NCBI GenBank assembly: GCA_002284615.2 | Contig: MU070088.1 | Span: 71,741-99,789 of the forward strand | Length of the DNA stretch: 28,049 bases | Direction: 5' to 3' | From: Dunaliella salina | Taxonomy: Eukaryota; Chlorophyta; Chlorophyceae; Chlamydomonadales; Dunaliellaceae | Shown here: positions 9,901-19,837 of the stretch, in pieces | How positions within the stretch are numbered: position 1 is the stretch's first letter | How the letters are laid out: each line of letters begins with the position of its first letter | Translations under genes and position numbers: made by a program | Notes under the pieces: model-generated | The model's input: the letters and a program-made list of their open reading frames with translations, nothing else | The model's database searches: none | What the model was told of the DNA's origin: nothing

Positions 9901-9939
9901 AAGAGGAAGTTTTGGTTATTCATCAGTATCTTTGTTGGT

Positions 9940-10535
9940 TCCCGGCACCGTGAGATCCACCCTTCGGACTCGCACCCAAGACAACATTGACCACATAATC
10001 CTCAGGTGTACTAACTCAACACTGAGTGGGATGCACACAATTAGACACCATGCAGGCCTTAGTTTCTGTGTTAATGCCCACTGTAAAGGCCGGTATGGCT
10101 CATTCCTTATTGGTGTGGATGGCTGCAGTAATCAGAGACCCCAGGAACAGGGCATGCAAGTCCCTGAAAACATAACACGTAGCATTCCTGATTGGTTATT
10201 CCCTAATGGTACTGGCTCCTCAGCCCGCCACCAAAGCCACCCGGATGCTCTCTTTGTGCGCTCTATACCAGGCTGACCAGTCCACTGGATTCTTCCAAGA
10301 TCCCTGGTCGTGACAGGGTTGTTGAATTGAAATTCCGCCCCGACCTCAACCCTTTTATCACTTTGGAACGGGCAGCAACTCAACATTCCAGACTGTAACC
10401 AGACTCAATCCTGCAGCTCAAGACATTCAAACAGGAATAAGAATCTGCACAAATCTTAATTGGCGTGGCTGGCACTATTTACAATGAATATGCAATCAAA
10501 CCCCTTATGAATCTGCCATTGACACAGTCAAGAAT
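9940..10535 (+). pseudogene. CCHC + restriction-like endonuclease, copy c (family B)
   Basis: The plus strand reads DNIDHIILRC, then LSGMHTIRHHAGLSFC, KGRYGSFLIGVDGC, ITRSIPDWLFPNGTGSS, and HPDALFVRSIPG-stop. In a second frame it reads KIPGRDRVVELKFRPDLNPF and LERAATQHS, then ILIGVAGTIYNEYAIKPLMN. D (PDA) and E-x-K (ELK) are both present but in different frames. The CPLC half of the knuckle is not visible upstream. The copy stops near 10535, where an RT-thumb fragment begins, so this is a junction between two elements rather than one reading unit. Confidence 0.65.
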
Positions 10536-11922
10536 TTATACCAAGAGGCAAAATACTAGTTCAGGGCAAGCCAGCCCAATTCATTCACCCCAGGGATCCA
10601 TTTACTTACCTTGGCGTTGAAATCACCATGACATTAGACTGGAAACCCCAGCTTAACAAAATGGCAGAAAAGCTCACCAAAAAACTGGCAAGCCTGTCAT
10701 GCTCTTTTGCCACACCCAGGCAAACGATGGATACAATCCGCACAGCCATCATCTCCAGCATTGCATATGCCTTTCCAGTGACACCTTACCCTGAGAATAA
10801 CCTTGCGGACATGTGTATCCTCAAGGTTACCCAAAAAAAGTACAAGCTCTGGCATAGCACTGCCACAGCCATCCTACGGGAAGACAAAATTAACTATGGT
10901 CTTGGTTGCACATCGACTGCTGTGGATTCCACCGACAGGCGCGGCCGGCTCACCAAATCAATATTAGAATCGCAAATCCAAAAACTGGGACACTACGCAA
11001 TCAGGAGTATCAACCCATCCCACCAAACTTCCAACTTCATCCTCAAGCAGTTACCCTACATGCTCTGTGTAAGGCAATACCTCTGCATAAACAACAGCGA
11101 CCTCAACGTCTCCTCTCCAGAATAACCCCATAATAAAAGTCCTCTCAATGCCAATGCAACCCACCCTCAAAACCCTAGCCCATCACTGCACTTATGCCCT
11201 TATGGAAATGGTCATAAACAGGCTCTCAGCTTTGATGAATTATAACCTCACACATATCACTGATGGGAATAAACTCACATCTCTGTTTGGACGCAAAATA
11301 ATGACCAAGCATATTGTAGCCCTAAAAAGACTCTCTCATACCCTCAACACCCACACTCTGGCTGAGGACAGACCTGACTTCATCAACTCAATCATACACA
11401 GCCAAGACAGCTCACCCAACAAAACCCCTGAATCACGCTGCATAAATAATACAACATATGCAGGACTGCAGTTGATGAAAACTGAGCAAACACCAACAGG
11501 ATGGAACTGGTCAAAGCTTCGCCCAAGCCATGCTGCCCCAGATCCCCTCAACTCCAACCCAGACAATGGGATTCATGCCCCTAGCACACACACACCTCTT
11601 GATCCCAGAATTTATCGCAATCCCCTCTTTGCTGCTGAGGATATGGAAGTAGAAAATGCTTCCGCCAGCAGCCAGGAAAACCCATCCCCAAACAGTCAAC
11701 CAAGCGCAGATGCATGCATGCCAGGGCAGACGCACTCGCAAAAGAAACAATCCCTACACGGAGCAGCAGCAAGCACAAGTACGTAATATACAAGCTAATC
11801 AACCCTTCTCGATACCCCACACACAGACCCCATCCCCAGAGCCCTCACACATCCCACAAATTATAAGCAGAAGGTCCAGAGGGAGACGAATACCAACAAC
11901 ACTCTTTGACCCTAACCCCTAA
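10536..11922 (+). pseudogene. Non-LTR RT thumb and linker (family B)
   Basis: The reading starts with VQGKPAQFIHPRDPFTYLGV and continues with EITMTLDWKPQLNKMAEKL, SCSFATPRQTMDTIRTAII, SSIAYAFPVTPYPEN and NYGLGCTSTAV. The YLG motif after the catalytic fingers and palm is the usual start of the thumb in non-LTR RTs. The palm itself is absent, consistent with 5' truncation. A frame change near 11125 leads into 11148-11786 (ALMEMVINRLSALMNYNL ... LAEDRPDFINSIIH), a polar Pro/Ser/Asn-rich linker, then RRSRGRRIPTTLFDPNP and TAA at 11920. In a complete element the RNase H would follow. Here 2.5 kb separate it from the RNase H at 14404. Confidence 0.6.
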
Positions 11923-11937
11923 CCCATAATAACCCCT

Positions 11938-13545
11938 TGTCCCTCACCTCCAAACACTTCAAGCACTGATTTCCCCCGATGGCTCTGGAATTATAAACAG
12001 AATAAGGCTGCTACATTCAGCGCAGTTGAAGCTAGCAACACCATCTTTTGTTTTGACCATATTATCATATATATCTTGGGCTGGCACCACCTCCGGAAAT
12101 ATAAGAGATCTTCTCAAGAAAAGAAGCAAAAACAATACAAAGTACAATGGCACCCTGTCACCATTGAAAAATGGGCCTTGCCCATTTTCCAAAAAGATGG
12201 GCTGAAAGTGTCCTCTTCAAAGCATGTACCAAGAAGAACTAAAGCAGACATGTCTTGCCAGCTCTGCTGGAGCCCATTAAGCAAAGAATACACCTTTGAA
12301 ACTCAAATCCATGAAGATATGCCCACCTGTGATACCTGCCACCGCACATACCCCTGGGACTGTCTCGTAGATGTCAAAGCATGCTCCTAAGATGACCAGG
12401 AACTGATCAAACAAAATGAGCACTGGGACTGCCCTGCCTGCGCATCCCTGTCAGACTCCCAAAAAGCGCAAAGGATCAACTTTTCTGAAGACTGTGAAAT
12501 GATCTATGTAGAGTGGCATCCTAAATGGGAAGCTGAAGAAATGTTACGAATACATCCAGACCTGGATGCTCATGTGCAAGCCTTTGAATCGGAGGAACGA
12601 CCAGAGGTTATAGAAGGCCCCTTGGCCATTGATATGAACCTTGAAAATCTTGTTAGCCAAGGCTTTGAAGGCAATCCTCGTAGCCTTTCTGACTCTTCAT
12701 GGATCTCAACTACCGGCTGCGCCATTCGCAAGAATGTCACCTTTGACTTCCAACCTACCAACCCCCAGACAGATATCACGCCAACATGGCAATGCGATAT
12801 CATCATAAGGAGCGTTGACCTCGCGAAGGAAAGCCTGCACCCAGACACATCTGATGAGGTCGCCATGACAGCACAAATGCCAGAGGTAACCACCTCTGAA
12901 TGCGCCTGTATCTACAATGCCAATGGTAAATGCATGGGCATGCTCACTACAGACAGGCTCAGGACCCTGCTTGAAGCCTATGAAGCAGCCAAAAGGGCAG
13001 GCATCCATGCCACCATTTAGCCCCCTGTCCAGGATTCAGCATCTGAAATCATGGGTCTGCTCTCACGCCAAAAGGCTCAACAGAAAAATCTTTTGGCCCA
13101 GAGCAAAGAGGTTTTCAATTCAAACATGCTTATTACTCCTTCCCACATACGATCAGCTCTACAGAAATGGTGCTTGGTCTCAGTGGAGAGGTATTCCAGC
13201 CCTCTTGGTTTTGAAAATACCTACAACACCTATATCAGTACAAATTGCCGAGACCAGGTCTTTGGGGCGCACACAGACGCCCTCTCTGTGCGCTACACTG
13301 GCTTCTCCTTCTGCCATCCCCCTCATGATGATGAAGTAATGTTTAAACTCATGCGCCACGCAGTGCATTCCTCCCTCCAAAGCACAGGTCCAGTTGCCAC
13401 CTTCATGCTCCTGCCCCACTGGAGAGGCTTCAGCTGCAACGCGTATATGAGCTGGCTCGAACAATACCCAGACGTTGCAAAAGTGCTTGCCAAATTTCCT
13501 GCAAGAGTAATCCAATTCCAGGCACCACAACATAATGCAGAGTAA
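11938..13545 (+). pseudogene. PHD-like finger plus methyltransferase-like protein of a mobile element
   Basis: One frame runs from 11938 to 13545 with only two stops (TAA 12388-12390, TAG 13018-13020), about 530 codons. It has four parts: a basic N-terminal segment; a PHD-like finger (CQLC, TCDTCHRTYPWDCL, EHWDCPAC) whose usual His ligand position is Pro; an acidic middle region (EWHPKWEAEEMLRIHPDL ...); and a C-terminal domain with ERYSSPLGFENTYNTY, GFSFCHPPHDDEVMFKLM, PVATFMLLPHWRG and YPDVAKVLAKFPARVIQF. The H-P-P-H-D-D-E segment after a beta-like stretch, followed by a hydrophobic strand ending LLPxW, resembles the layout around NPPF in PCIF1-type adenine N6-methyltransferases. That match is from motif shape only. 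A second, diverged copy lies at 8991-9900 minus. PHD fingers in non-LTR ORF1 proteins are known (CR1). After 13545 a frame change allows about 90 more protein-like codons (EWFQFFQQEVKQVAPEASW ...). Confidence 0.5.
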
Positions 13546-13959
13546 TGCTAGATAGCGCAAACAAAGAATGGTTTCAATTTTTCCAGCAAGAGGTAAAGCA
13601 GGTTGCTCCAGAAGCTAGTTGGCTTCCCTTGGATACTCCAAATCCAGTCACGCCGCTGCGAACACACCAACATCTTACATCAAACACTTGGAAGCAGAAA
13701 TTCCAATCACTTCCCCCTGACACCCATAGCTGCTCACACAAGTGCCCTCAAGAAAGGGCACCATTCACCCCTGCCAACTTCAGAAAAACGTTCACACCCA
13801 AAATCAAGGATTGGAGGAATAGGGGGACTTGTGAGGCACCTCCACGCGGTGTCCCCTGGAAACGCCATCGTGCGGCTGATGTGGCACACGCCCGGACATA
13901 CTCGGGAGCGGCAAAGACCTCACACATTGGCAGCGGAGTAACAGCAGCTTCATGCTGAG
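13546..13959 (+). pseudogene. Probable C-terminal remainder of the PHD/methyltransferase-like protein
   Basis: The frame open at 13545-13958 begins MLDSANKEWFQFFQQEVKQV and contains PANFRKTFTPKIKDW. The first about 90 codons look like protein in composition. It starts where the previous frame stops, consistent with a single frameshift near 13550. After about 13815 the composition changes and both neighbouring frames are equally open, so the true end is unclear. Confidence 0.35.
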
Positions 13960-14398
13960 GCCTCTGGAGCTGGCTCGCGGCGCAGGCTGGGCGCACGCAT
14001 GAGTGACAGGTGGAGGACATTGGCGCAGGAGAAGGGTCCCTGAGGTCGGCACGGTGGAGAAAGTCTCTAGAGGTGGAGTGTCTCAGCTTGGGTCTGCATA
14101 ACTGCGTGCTCACCTCCCGTCGCCTGGCTGGCCCCTTCGCAAGTGGGGGGCCCATGCTGAGATGTTAAATAGCTTGCTCTAAGGCTTAGGAGTGGGTCTG
14201 GAGCTTGCTGGACAGGGCCTGCCAACAGTCGTGCTTGTAGGTCCCATGGTGGTGGCCAACTTGCTGGAGTAGCCTTCTGTGCCACCTCTTCCTCTTGATC
14301 TGTATGGTGGGGCCCTGTCTTTCAGGACAGGTGACCTTTCCTTAATGCATGCGGCCAAACTGGACTGCATAGTCTTTTCTTTTTTAGGGGGGATTGGA
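13960..14398 (+). mobile_element. Non-LTR 3' UTR-like segment with T-rich tail
   Basis: This non-coding stretch is homologous along its length to 24690-25050. Shared phrases are cagcttgggtct, ctggctggcccct, gcccat.ctgagat, ggtggccaact.gctggagtag and ccttaatgcatgc. It ends gcatagtcttttctttttt, the same kind of tail as the ends at 16184-16205 and 16550-16570. It therefore looks like the 3' end of an inserted non-LTR element, perhaps the one encoding the PHD/methyltransferase-like protein just upstream, lying directly against the RNase H at 14404. Confidence 0.55.
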
Positions 14399-14403
14399 GG
14401 AAA

Positions 14404-15045
14404 ATGACCTACATCGATGGCAGTGTGATCAAAAACAAAGATGACAGTTCCCCACCGCTATCAGGTTCAGGTGTTATACAAACCAGGAAGGGACACTACT
14501 CAACCCTCCCAACGCTTGCAACTGACCATAAAACCCAATGGGCATGGGCCTACCAATACCATCACCAGAGCAGAACTCGTGGGTATCCTTGTGGCACTCC
14601 AACATGAGCAAACTGAAACCACTGATAGTGCATCCTGCCACTGATAGTGCATCCTGCCTCTTTCAAACTTCTTGTCAAACCCTTCATCCCATGCGCATGA
14701 GGTGTCACCGACATGCAGAGCTCATCCATGCAATATCAACCATATTATAACACTCACCTCACCCTATCCATTTTTACAAAGTCTTAGCCCACTCTGGCAT
14801 CATAGGAAATGAGGGGGCTGACGCTTGCGCTCGCACCACAGCCCTCTCAGACACCATAGACATTGCACTTCCAGATGCCAGGGACCCTTTCCACATTTTT
14901 TATTGGCTTGCACTGAAGACCACTTCAAGACAAAATGATGGCAGGCATCGCTCCCACACTTTCCCAATACACTATTTCACCAACCTGGGCGACAGACTTA
15001 AGAACACACATACACAAGAAACACAGACTTGGCTCTGCTAACACC
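14404..15045 (+). pseudogene. RNase H domain of a non-LTR element (family B)
   Basis: RNase H1-type landmarks in order: TYIDGSVIKN (first catalytic Asp) and LSGSGVI; after a frame change PTNTITRAELVGILVAL (catalytic Glu); TTDSASC (catalytic Asp); CHRHAELIHAISTIL; a TAA at 14748-14750; and HFYKVLAHSGIIGNEGADAC (KV.AHSGI.GNE.AD, with the His and last Asp). The enzyme would remove RNA from RNA:DNA hybrids during element replication. A 19-bp tandem duplication at 14620-14657 copies the TDS codons and shifts the frame. Ignoring one copy restores a continuous reading. The domain is followed by the CCHC/RLE module of copy d, matching the RT-RNH-RLE order of Dualen elements. Confidence 0.8.
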
Positions 15046-16061
15046 TCTGGCTACCACTACCAAAGATGGCAGAAGCTTAAGGATGCCACACCATCCACCA
15101 CCAACGCAAACACTGAAGCTCGCAACCCAGTCTCTCAGCTTGCAAACAAGGAGATCAGCAACTCCTTCTGGAAAAATTTGAATATTACCCTTTAACAACA
15201 AACATGTCTTATGAAGTATTGAATGGATGCACTGTACACACAGAGCCATGCCTTCAACTTTTCCAGTTCTGATAGATGCCCACTATGTGCACAGACAACA
15301 TTTACCGCGCTCTGCTTAAATGTGCCAACCCAACAATAAGTGGGATGCACACCAACAGACACCATGCGGCCCTTGGTCTCTGTATAGAAGCCCTCAGTAA
15401 AGGCCGTTATGGCTCATCCCTCATTAGCATGGATGGCTGCAATCATGACAGACTTCTGGATCAAGGCATACAAATCCCTGAAAACACCTCTCGAGCTATT
15501 CCAGACTGGGTTTTCCCAAATGGCATTGCCTCACCTGCTCAGCACCAAAGCCGCCCTGATGCTCAATTTGTGCGCCATATCCCAGGCAGACAAGCCCACC
15601 TTGACCCTACCAAGATCCCACCACAAGATAGGGAAATTCACCTCGTTGAACTAAAACTCTGTCCCGACATAAATCCCTTCATCACTCCTGAACGTGCAGT
15701 GACCCAACATTCTCACACCATAATCAGACTTAAAACCCGCAGCTCCAGAAATCCAAACAAGAATAACAAAGTGACTTTGCACATCATCTTAATTGGTGTG
15801 GGTGGCACGATTTACAACAATTATTCGATTACACCTCTAACAAACCTGGGCCTGACCAAACAAAAAGCTGAATCACTAGCTTCCCAGCTCAAAGACCATG
15901 CCATCCAAAGATTATCCACCATCATTAACACTAGACATGCACTTTGCTCTCAGAGGGCATCTGGGAGGGGGGTTGCTGGGCGCGCGGCAGCGGCTGAGGA
16001 TGGAAGAAGGAGAGTCCGAGAGCTCAGGGGCATGGCAAGCAATTGCCCGGATCCCCATTAG
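15046..16061 (+). pseudogene. CCHC + PD-(D/E)xK endonuclease, copy d, best preserved (family B)
   Basis: SDRCPLC is readable just before 15276. After a frame change the frame stays open from 15276 to TAG at 16059-16061 (261 codons): TDNIYRALLKC, where HIxLRC is expected (His lost); ISGMHTNRHHAAL; KGRYGSSLISMDGC; RAIPDWVFPNG; SRPDAQFV (Asp codon 15558-15560); REIHLVELKLC (E-x-K at 15648-15656); ILIGVGGTIYNNY; and a basic Ala/Arg-rich end NCPDPH. The CCHC-RH(N/H)-PD...ExK order is that of the restriction-like endonucleases of R2-group and Dualen elements, which nick target DNA for target-primed reverse transcription. The nuclease residues look intact, but the knuckle is broken. 15046-15245 is the poorly readable linker from the RNase H, with at least one frameshift. 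Confidence 0.75.
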
Positions 16062-16205
16062 TTTTGTCTCCTGCCCTTTCCTAGGCTTGTTTTGTCTAGT
16101 TTAGGTGGAGGGCCTCCTGGTGAGGCCTCTAACTTTTGTTAGGGGTTCTTCCCTGAATGCACGCGGCCTTTGACTTGCGTAGACTTTTCTTTTCTTTTCT
16201 TTTTC
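16062..16205 (+). mobile_element. 3' UTR and CTTTT-type tail of copy d
   Basis: After the stop comes a 3' UTR with ctaggcttgttttgtctagt, ggtgaggcctctaac, ttaggggt and ctgaatgcacgcggcc, all shared with copy d'. It ends in tgcgtagacttttcttttc... at 16184-16205. The next element copy starts immediately at tgggcctaagc, within the codons for LGL of the nuclease C-terminus, so it is 5'-truncated and abuts the tail. Confidence 0.7.
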
Positions 16206-16570
16206 TGGGCCTAAGCAAGCAAAAGCCAAGCTGAACCACTAGCAAAACAGCTTAGCTGCCACGCCATCCCTTAAATGGACAACTATCATTAATACCAGGC
16301 ATGCTCTTCGTTTTCAGGGGGCTTCTGGGGAGGGGGGGTGCTGGGTGCGTGGCGGTGGACAGCTGGAGAGGGAGAGTCCAAGCATCTAGGAGCATGGCGG
16401 GCAACCCCCCAGATCCTCATTAGCTCTGTTTCTGGTTCTCTCTTAGGCTAGCTTTGTCTAGTGTAGGTTTTGAGGGCCTTCTGGTGAGGCCTCTAACTTT
16501 CCAGTTAGGGGTGCTACCTTTAATGCACACGGCCTCTGACTTGCGCAGACTTTTCTTTCCTTTTTATTTC
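16206..16570 (+). mobile_element. 5'-truncated element copy d' (nuclease end, 3' UTR, tail)
   Basis: The sequence starts at the LGL position of the nuclease C-terminus, with several stops, and runs to NPPDPH-stop near 16420. It then repeats the family 3' UTR (gctctgtttctgg ... ggtgaggcctctaac ... ttaggggtgctac ... taatgcacacggcc) and ends in acttttctttcctttttatttc at 16550-16570. Copy e begins directly after it. It is homologous to 15840-16205 but clearly diverged, so it is an old separate insertion, not an assembly duplicate. Confidence 0.7.
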
Positions 16571-17110
16571 CTGATGACATGCCATGAAACTACCTGACTG
16601 GTTTTTCCCTTATGGTACTGGCTCTGCTGCACGACACCAAAGCCGCCCTGACGCTATCTTTATGCACTCTATCCCGGGCCAACCAGTCCTCNTTGATCCC
16701 TCTCAGATCCCACCACGTGACCGGGGCATCTACCTTGTTGAACTAAAATGTTGTCCCTATACCAACCACCACACCAGCCCATCTATCACTTTGGAAACTG
16801 CGGTGGCTCAACCTTCTCGAACTGCAACCAGACTCAACACTCTCTGCTCAAGAAATCCAAATAAGAATAACAAAGCCCATAAAAGGACAACCAATCAACA
16901 CCAGGTATGCTCTTCATTGTCAGGGGTCTTCTGGGGGACAGTTTGCTAGGCGCGTGGCGGTGGAGAGCAGGAGAAGGAGAGCCCGCGCGTCCAAGAGCAT
17001 GGCCGACAACCCTCCAGGTCCTCATTAGCTCTGTTTCTGGCTTTCTCCTAGGCTAGCTGTCTCTGGTATAGGTTTTGAGGCCCATTGGTGAGGCCCCTGC
17101 TTTCGTGCGG
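16571..17110 (+). pseudogene. Endonuclease copy e inside the left inverted-repeat arm (family B)
   Basis: The plus strand reads KLPDWFFPYGTGSAA, HQSRPDAIFMHSIPG, IPPRDRGIYLVELKCC, RNPNKNNKAHK, then stops and a C-terminal end DNPPGPH near 17020. It continues with the family 3' UTR as far as ggtgaggcccctgc; the CTTTT tail is missing. Both PD and E-x-K are kept. It is the mirror image of copy f at 22590-23125, including the N at 16692. The left end coincides with the tail of copy d' and with the outer end of the inverted repeat. Confidence 0.7.
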
Positions 17111-17373
17111 GGTAGAGGACCTTCCCTTTTGAGGGTAAGTCGCAACTTTCCTGGGCGCAGGAGGGACTATCTGCACTGCCCATATCCTTAATCAATTCAG
17201 AAGATAAGGGATAGACCGATGAAACTCCCCCAAGCTTGCACGAAAGCTCCATGCCCATCTTTGTGCATTACAATTTGCACTGCAACCTACCTCAATCAGA
17301 CTTAGAATCAATTTATAATACATGAGTTTTTATCGATGGACACGTGAATCACGAGGTGTGAGATCTCACAGGA

Positions 17374-17445
17374 GGGGCTGTAGCTCATCGGTAGAGCGCG
17401 ACTTTAGCATAGTCGAGGTACGGGGTTCGACACCCTGCAGCTCCA
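17374..17445 (+). tRNA. tRNA-Ala (anticodon AGC), left copy
   Basis: The 72-nt gene folds fully. The acceptor stem GGGGCTG/CAGCTCC has the G3:U70 wobble that identifies tRNA-Ala, with discriminator A. The D stem is GCTC/GAGC. The anticodon stem CGACT/AGTCG closes the loop TTAGCAT (anticodon AGC). The T arm is CGGGG-TTCGACA-CCCTG. The A box (TAGCTCATCGG) and B box (GGTTCGACACC) are intact. No CCA is encoded and no intron is present. A TTTT Pol III terminator follows at 17447-17450. An AT-rich TATA-like stretch (tttataatac) lies about 60 bp upstream. Confidence 0.95.
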
Positions 17446-18177
17446 CTTTTCATTTTGCGCAAGCTTTTCCTTTTCTTTCTGTTACCCTCTCTCCCAACCA
17501 AAACTTTCCACTGAGCCCAAGGAGACGTCTTGGAGCGTACAGGATCAACTATGATTCGCAAGCACGGTTCCTGCGTGCTGGATTTCAACCAATGATATGA
17601 TCAGGCAAAACTAGACGGACTAGACTTCTTGCCCTCAGCTCAGTATGCGCGTGAACTCTGAGTCACCACTCTTGTCCTGCCAATTTTCTTGGTACAACCT
17701 CCGTTCCAGCTGCCGCTGGAAGCACTGAGGATCCACACAAGACTTTTCTTCTTGTCTTGTGGCGAGGGTGCATTGCAGCTTGGAAGCCAATGAGCTTTCT
17801 TTTTCCTACCTCAGTTGAAGGTTTGGTCGCAGCTTTCACACCGAGATCGAGACTCCTGGTATTTAATCGATGGGCTGATCATCCTTCGATGAAACAATGT
17901 AAAGAGTGCCCTTGAGCTCTACTTTGGCCTTGTCTTTGGCCCATAAGCCAGTAGTGCTCCCTTTCCAGGATTGATTTGGGGAGTTTTCACTGTCTAAGAG
18001 GCCTTGCCGTTTTTTCCTATTCCTTCAAGAAACAGTTAGCCTCACTGTGTACAAGGAGGTCAAGTGAAAAAGGTCAAAATGTGACTTCCTTCTTTTTTCC
18101 TTTTTTCTTTAATGTGCAAAAAGTCAATAATGTACAAGGGGGGTCAAAAACACAAAGTTCTAGGCAAAAGGTGGTCC

Positions 18178-18610
18178 GAGGTATGATTGACATGTTTTTG
18201 GAATATGCATATGCATGCATGGAGCTGTCTTAAATTTCATTATTGCTGAAACATTTTGATCTGCATTAATGGCAATAGTGTCTGTGAGACGAACTGGATA
18301 TGCATGCCTGCATTGGTTGTATGTGCATGATGTTGGTTCATTTGATCTGGGTCGGAGGAGAGAGACAGCGTTTGGCATACATATGAAGATCAGGTTGCCA
18401 TTGCGAAGAAGCTTAAGTTAGATACAGACGTATAGTTGTATTTATCAAGTTTTGAACGCCATGCCTAGCACCTCTAAAGATAAAAGAGAAGAGAGAAGAA
18501 AATAAAATCCAAGCAGTAAATATGTGTTCCAGTGTCAGATCAACATGCCCTCTGGAAAAGGGTAGGGAAAAAGAAAAGTTCAGGCATGAAGGGGATAAGA
18601 TCTAGCCACA
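18178..18610. other. No gene seen (spacer, left part)
   Basis: This is AT-rich non-coding sequence between the left arm and the CAAGT-rich repeat. It contains atatgcatatgcatgcat near 18205 and a purine-rich stretch near 18480-18505. Nothing here resembles a protein or an RNA gene. Confidence 0.5.
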
Positions 18611-18812
18611 CCTGATCACAAGTAGCAACTTGTACTTGTACTTGGCTAAGTACGCCAAGGCACGAACAAGTCAACTTGGGAGCCTGATCTGGAGGACCTG
18701 ATCACAAGTACGAACTTGTACAAGTCAAAGTACGCCAAGTCGTCTACAAGTCCACTTAAGTGCCAAGTTTAAGTTCAGCCAAGTTGATTCAAGTTGGCAT
18801 CCAAGTACAATT
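18611..18812. repeat. CAAGT-rich repeat, split by the Copia insertion
   Basis: cctgatcacaagta.gaacttgtac occurs at 18611 and 18697 (period 86 bp), followed by many CAAGT/ACTTG words. The same composition resumes right of the Copia element at 20900-20945 (acttaagtactctacaagt...), so the retroelement lies within the repeat. Confidence 0.7.
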
Positions 18813-18977
18813 TGTTGGAAGACCGCTGGTTTAATAGGTTTACAAGATGGATATAATATTTGTGATAATAAGATGTCACCAAAGAACTCAGGAAGATAAC
18901 CGGACTGACCAACTTAACTGACACACCACAGATACACTAGTCAAGGTTCACATAAACTGCAAGCACACTTTCCAACA
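18813..18977 (-). repeat. 3' LTR of the Copia element
   Basis: The 165-bp LTR has terminal TGTTGGAA/TTCCAACA inverted ends and lies next to the polypurine tract. It differs from the 5' LTR at four positions, so insertion is not very recent. Confidence 0.85.
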
Positions 18978-19837
18978 CTCCCCCTTGCTTGCATGTTTCT
19001 CCAAGGTTGATAATTGCACACCAAAATAAATACTCATGCATGATGGACGCGCAAACTGTTCATGCACAACTGTTTTGCATGCTCTAGAAAATGCTTGCAT
19101 GCACTTTTCAACAATGTTTCACAAACACACCACACGCGTTGCGTAAGTACTCCAAAGTGCTCATGTGCCGTGTCTCAAGTGCGTGTGCTTTACCAGTTCA
19201 TGCTGGTGTGGCCTAATGGCACATGGTGCTAAGATGCACCCCTATGTGCACAAGGCAACTCCAACCACCGAAGCCCCACCGCCTTAGTTGCAAAGCATGC
19301 CTAGAACCGGGAAACCACCCATCTATTTTTGTCTCCATCCAGCTTTGTTGTCCAGCTCCACAGCTTGACCACAGCTCCAGTGCTAGCCTGCACACCCGCT
19401 GCTGCTGTCTTGCTCCCCCTGTTTGAGCACACCCTTGTGCTGTCCCTCCATGACATCCATGATGCAGCTCCCGGTGCTAAACCACACTACCCGCTGCAGA
19501 GCTGCTAAACCACAAGCTCCAGCACCGCTGTACCCGCTAAGTGCTGTCATATCCCATGCCATGCGCTTACACCAGCGCCCCAGCTGCTCACATGTGCTCC
19601 CGCTTTCGCTCCCGCATAATCTGCTGCTGTCCCTTTTTGCACGCATGTGCGCACACCCATGCAGGTTCTACCTGCTCCCCCATTTTCTCCACTCCCCAGC
19701 TGACAGTGCTGGTCACTGTGTTCCCTAAGACCCAGCGGCACTCAAGGACTTCCGCACTATGTGCCGCATTGCATGTTTGACCCGCCAAAGTCATCATCAG
19801 GTGCTGCTGACCTGACCATTCCCCGCCATTCCCCACC

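Larger units (their letters stand above)
16571..18177. repeat. Left arm of a 1.6-kb inverted repeat
   Basis: Each base x from about 16590 to 18177 pairs with 39696 minus x in the right arm. I found one substitution (C at 18100 against A at 21596, meaning C against T on the same strand) and a cluster of differences at the outermost about 20 bp (two substitutions, one 1-bp indel). Contents: endonuclease copy e, a non-coding stretch (17111-17373), tRNA-Ala, and 17451-18177 without a recognisable gene. The last contains a CACAAGAC...GTCTTGTG hairpin at 17736-17761. The ambiguous N at 16692 mirrors exactly to the N at 23004. Confidence 0.95.

Noticed and set aside
11911..11925. Telomere-like ccctaacccctaaccc
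   Set aside because: Only about two and a half units, inside a degenerate element region with no sign of a chromosome end.
12388..13020. In-frame TAA and TAG in the PHD/methyltransferase-like frame as evidence for a code where these specify Gln
   Set aside because: TGA stops and frameshifts also interrupt the neighbouring element frames, and the RlmN-like gene ends at TAG; decay explains the stops.
17322..17600. Identical 92-codon ORFs at 17322-17600 plus and 22096-22374 minus
   Set aside because: They read through the tRNA-Ala genes and are duplicated only because of the inverted repeat.
17736..17761. CACAAGAC/GTCTTGTG hairpin as a terminator or small RNA gene
   Set aside because: It lies nearly 300 bp past the tRNA, which already has its own TTTT terminator, and no promoter elements are visible.
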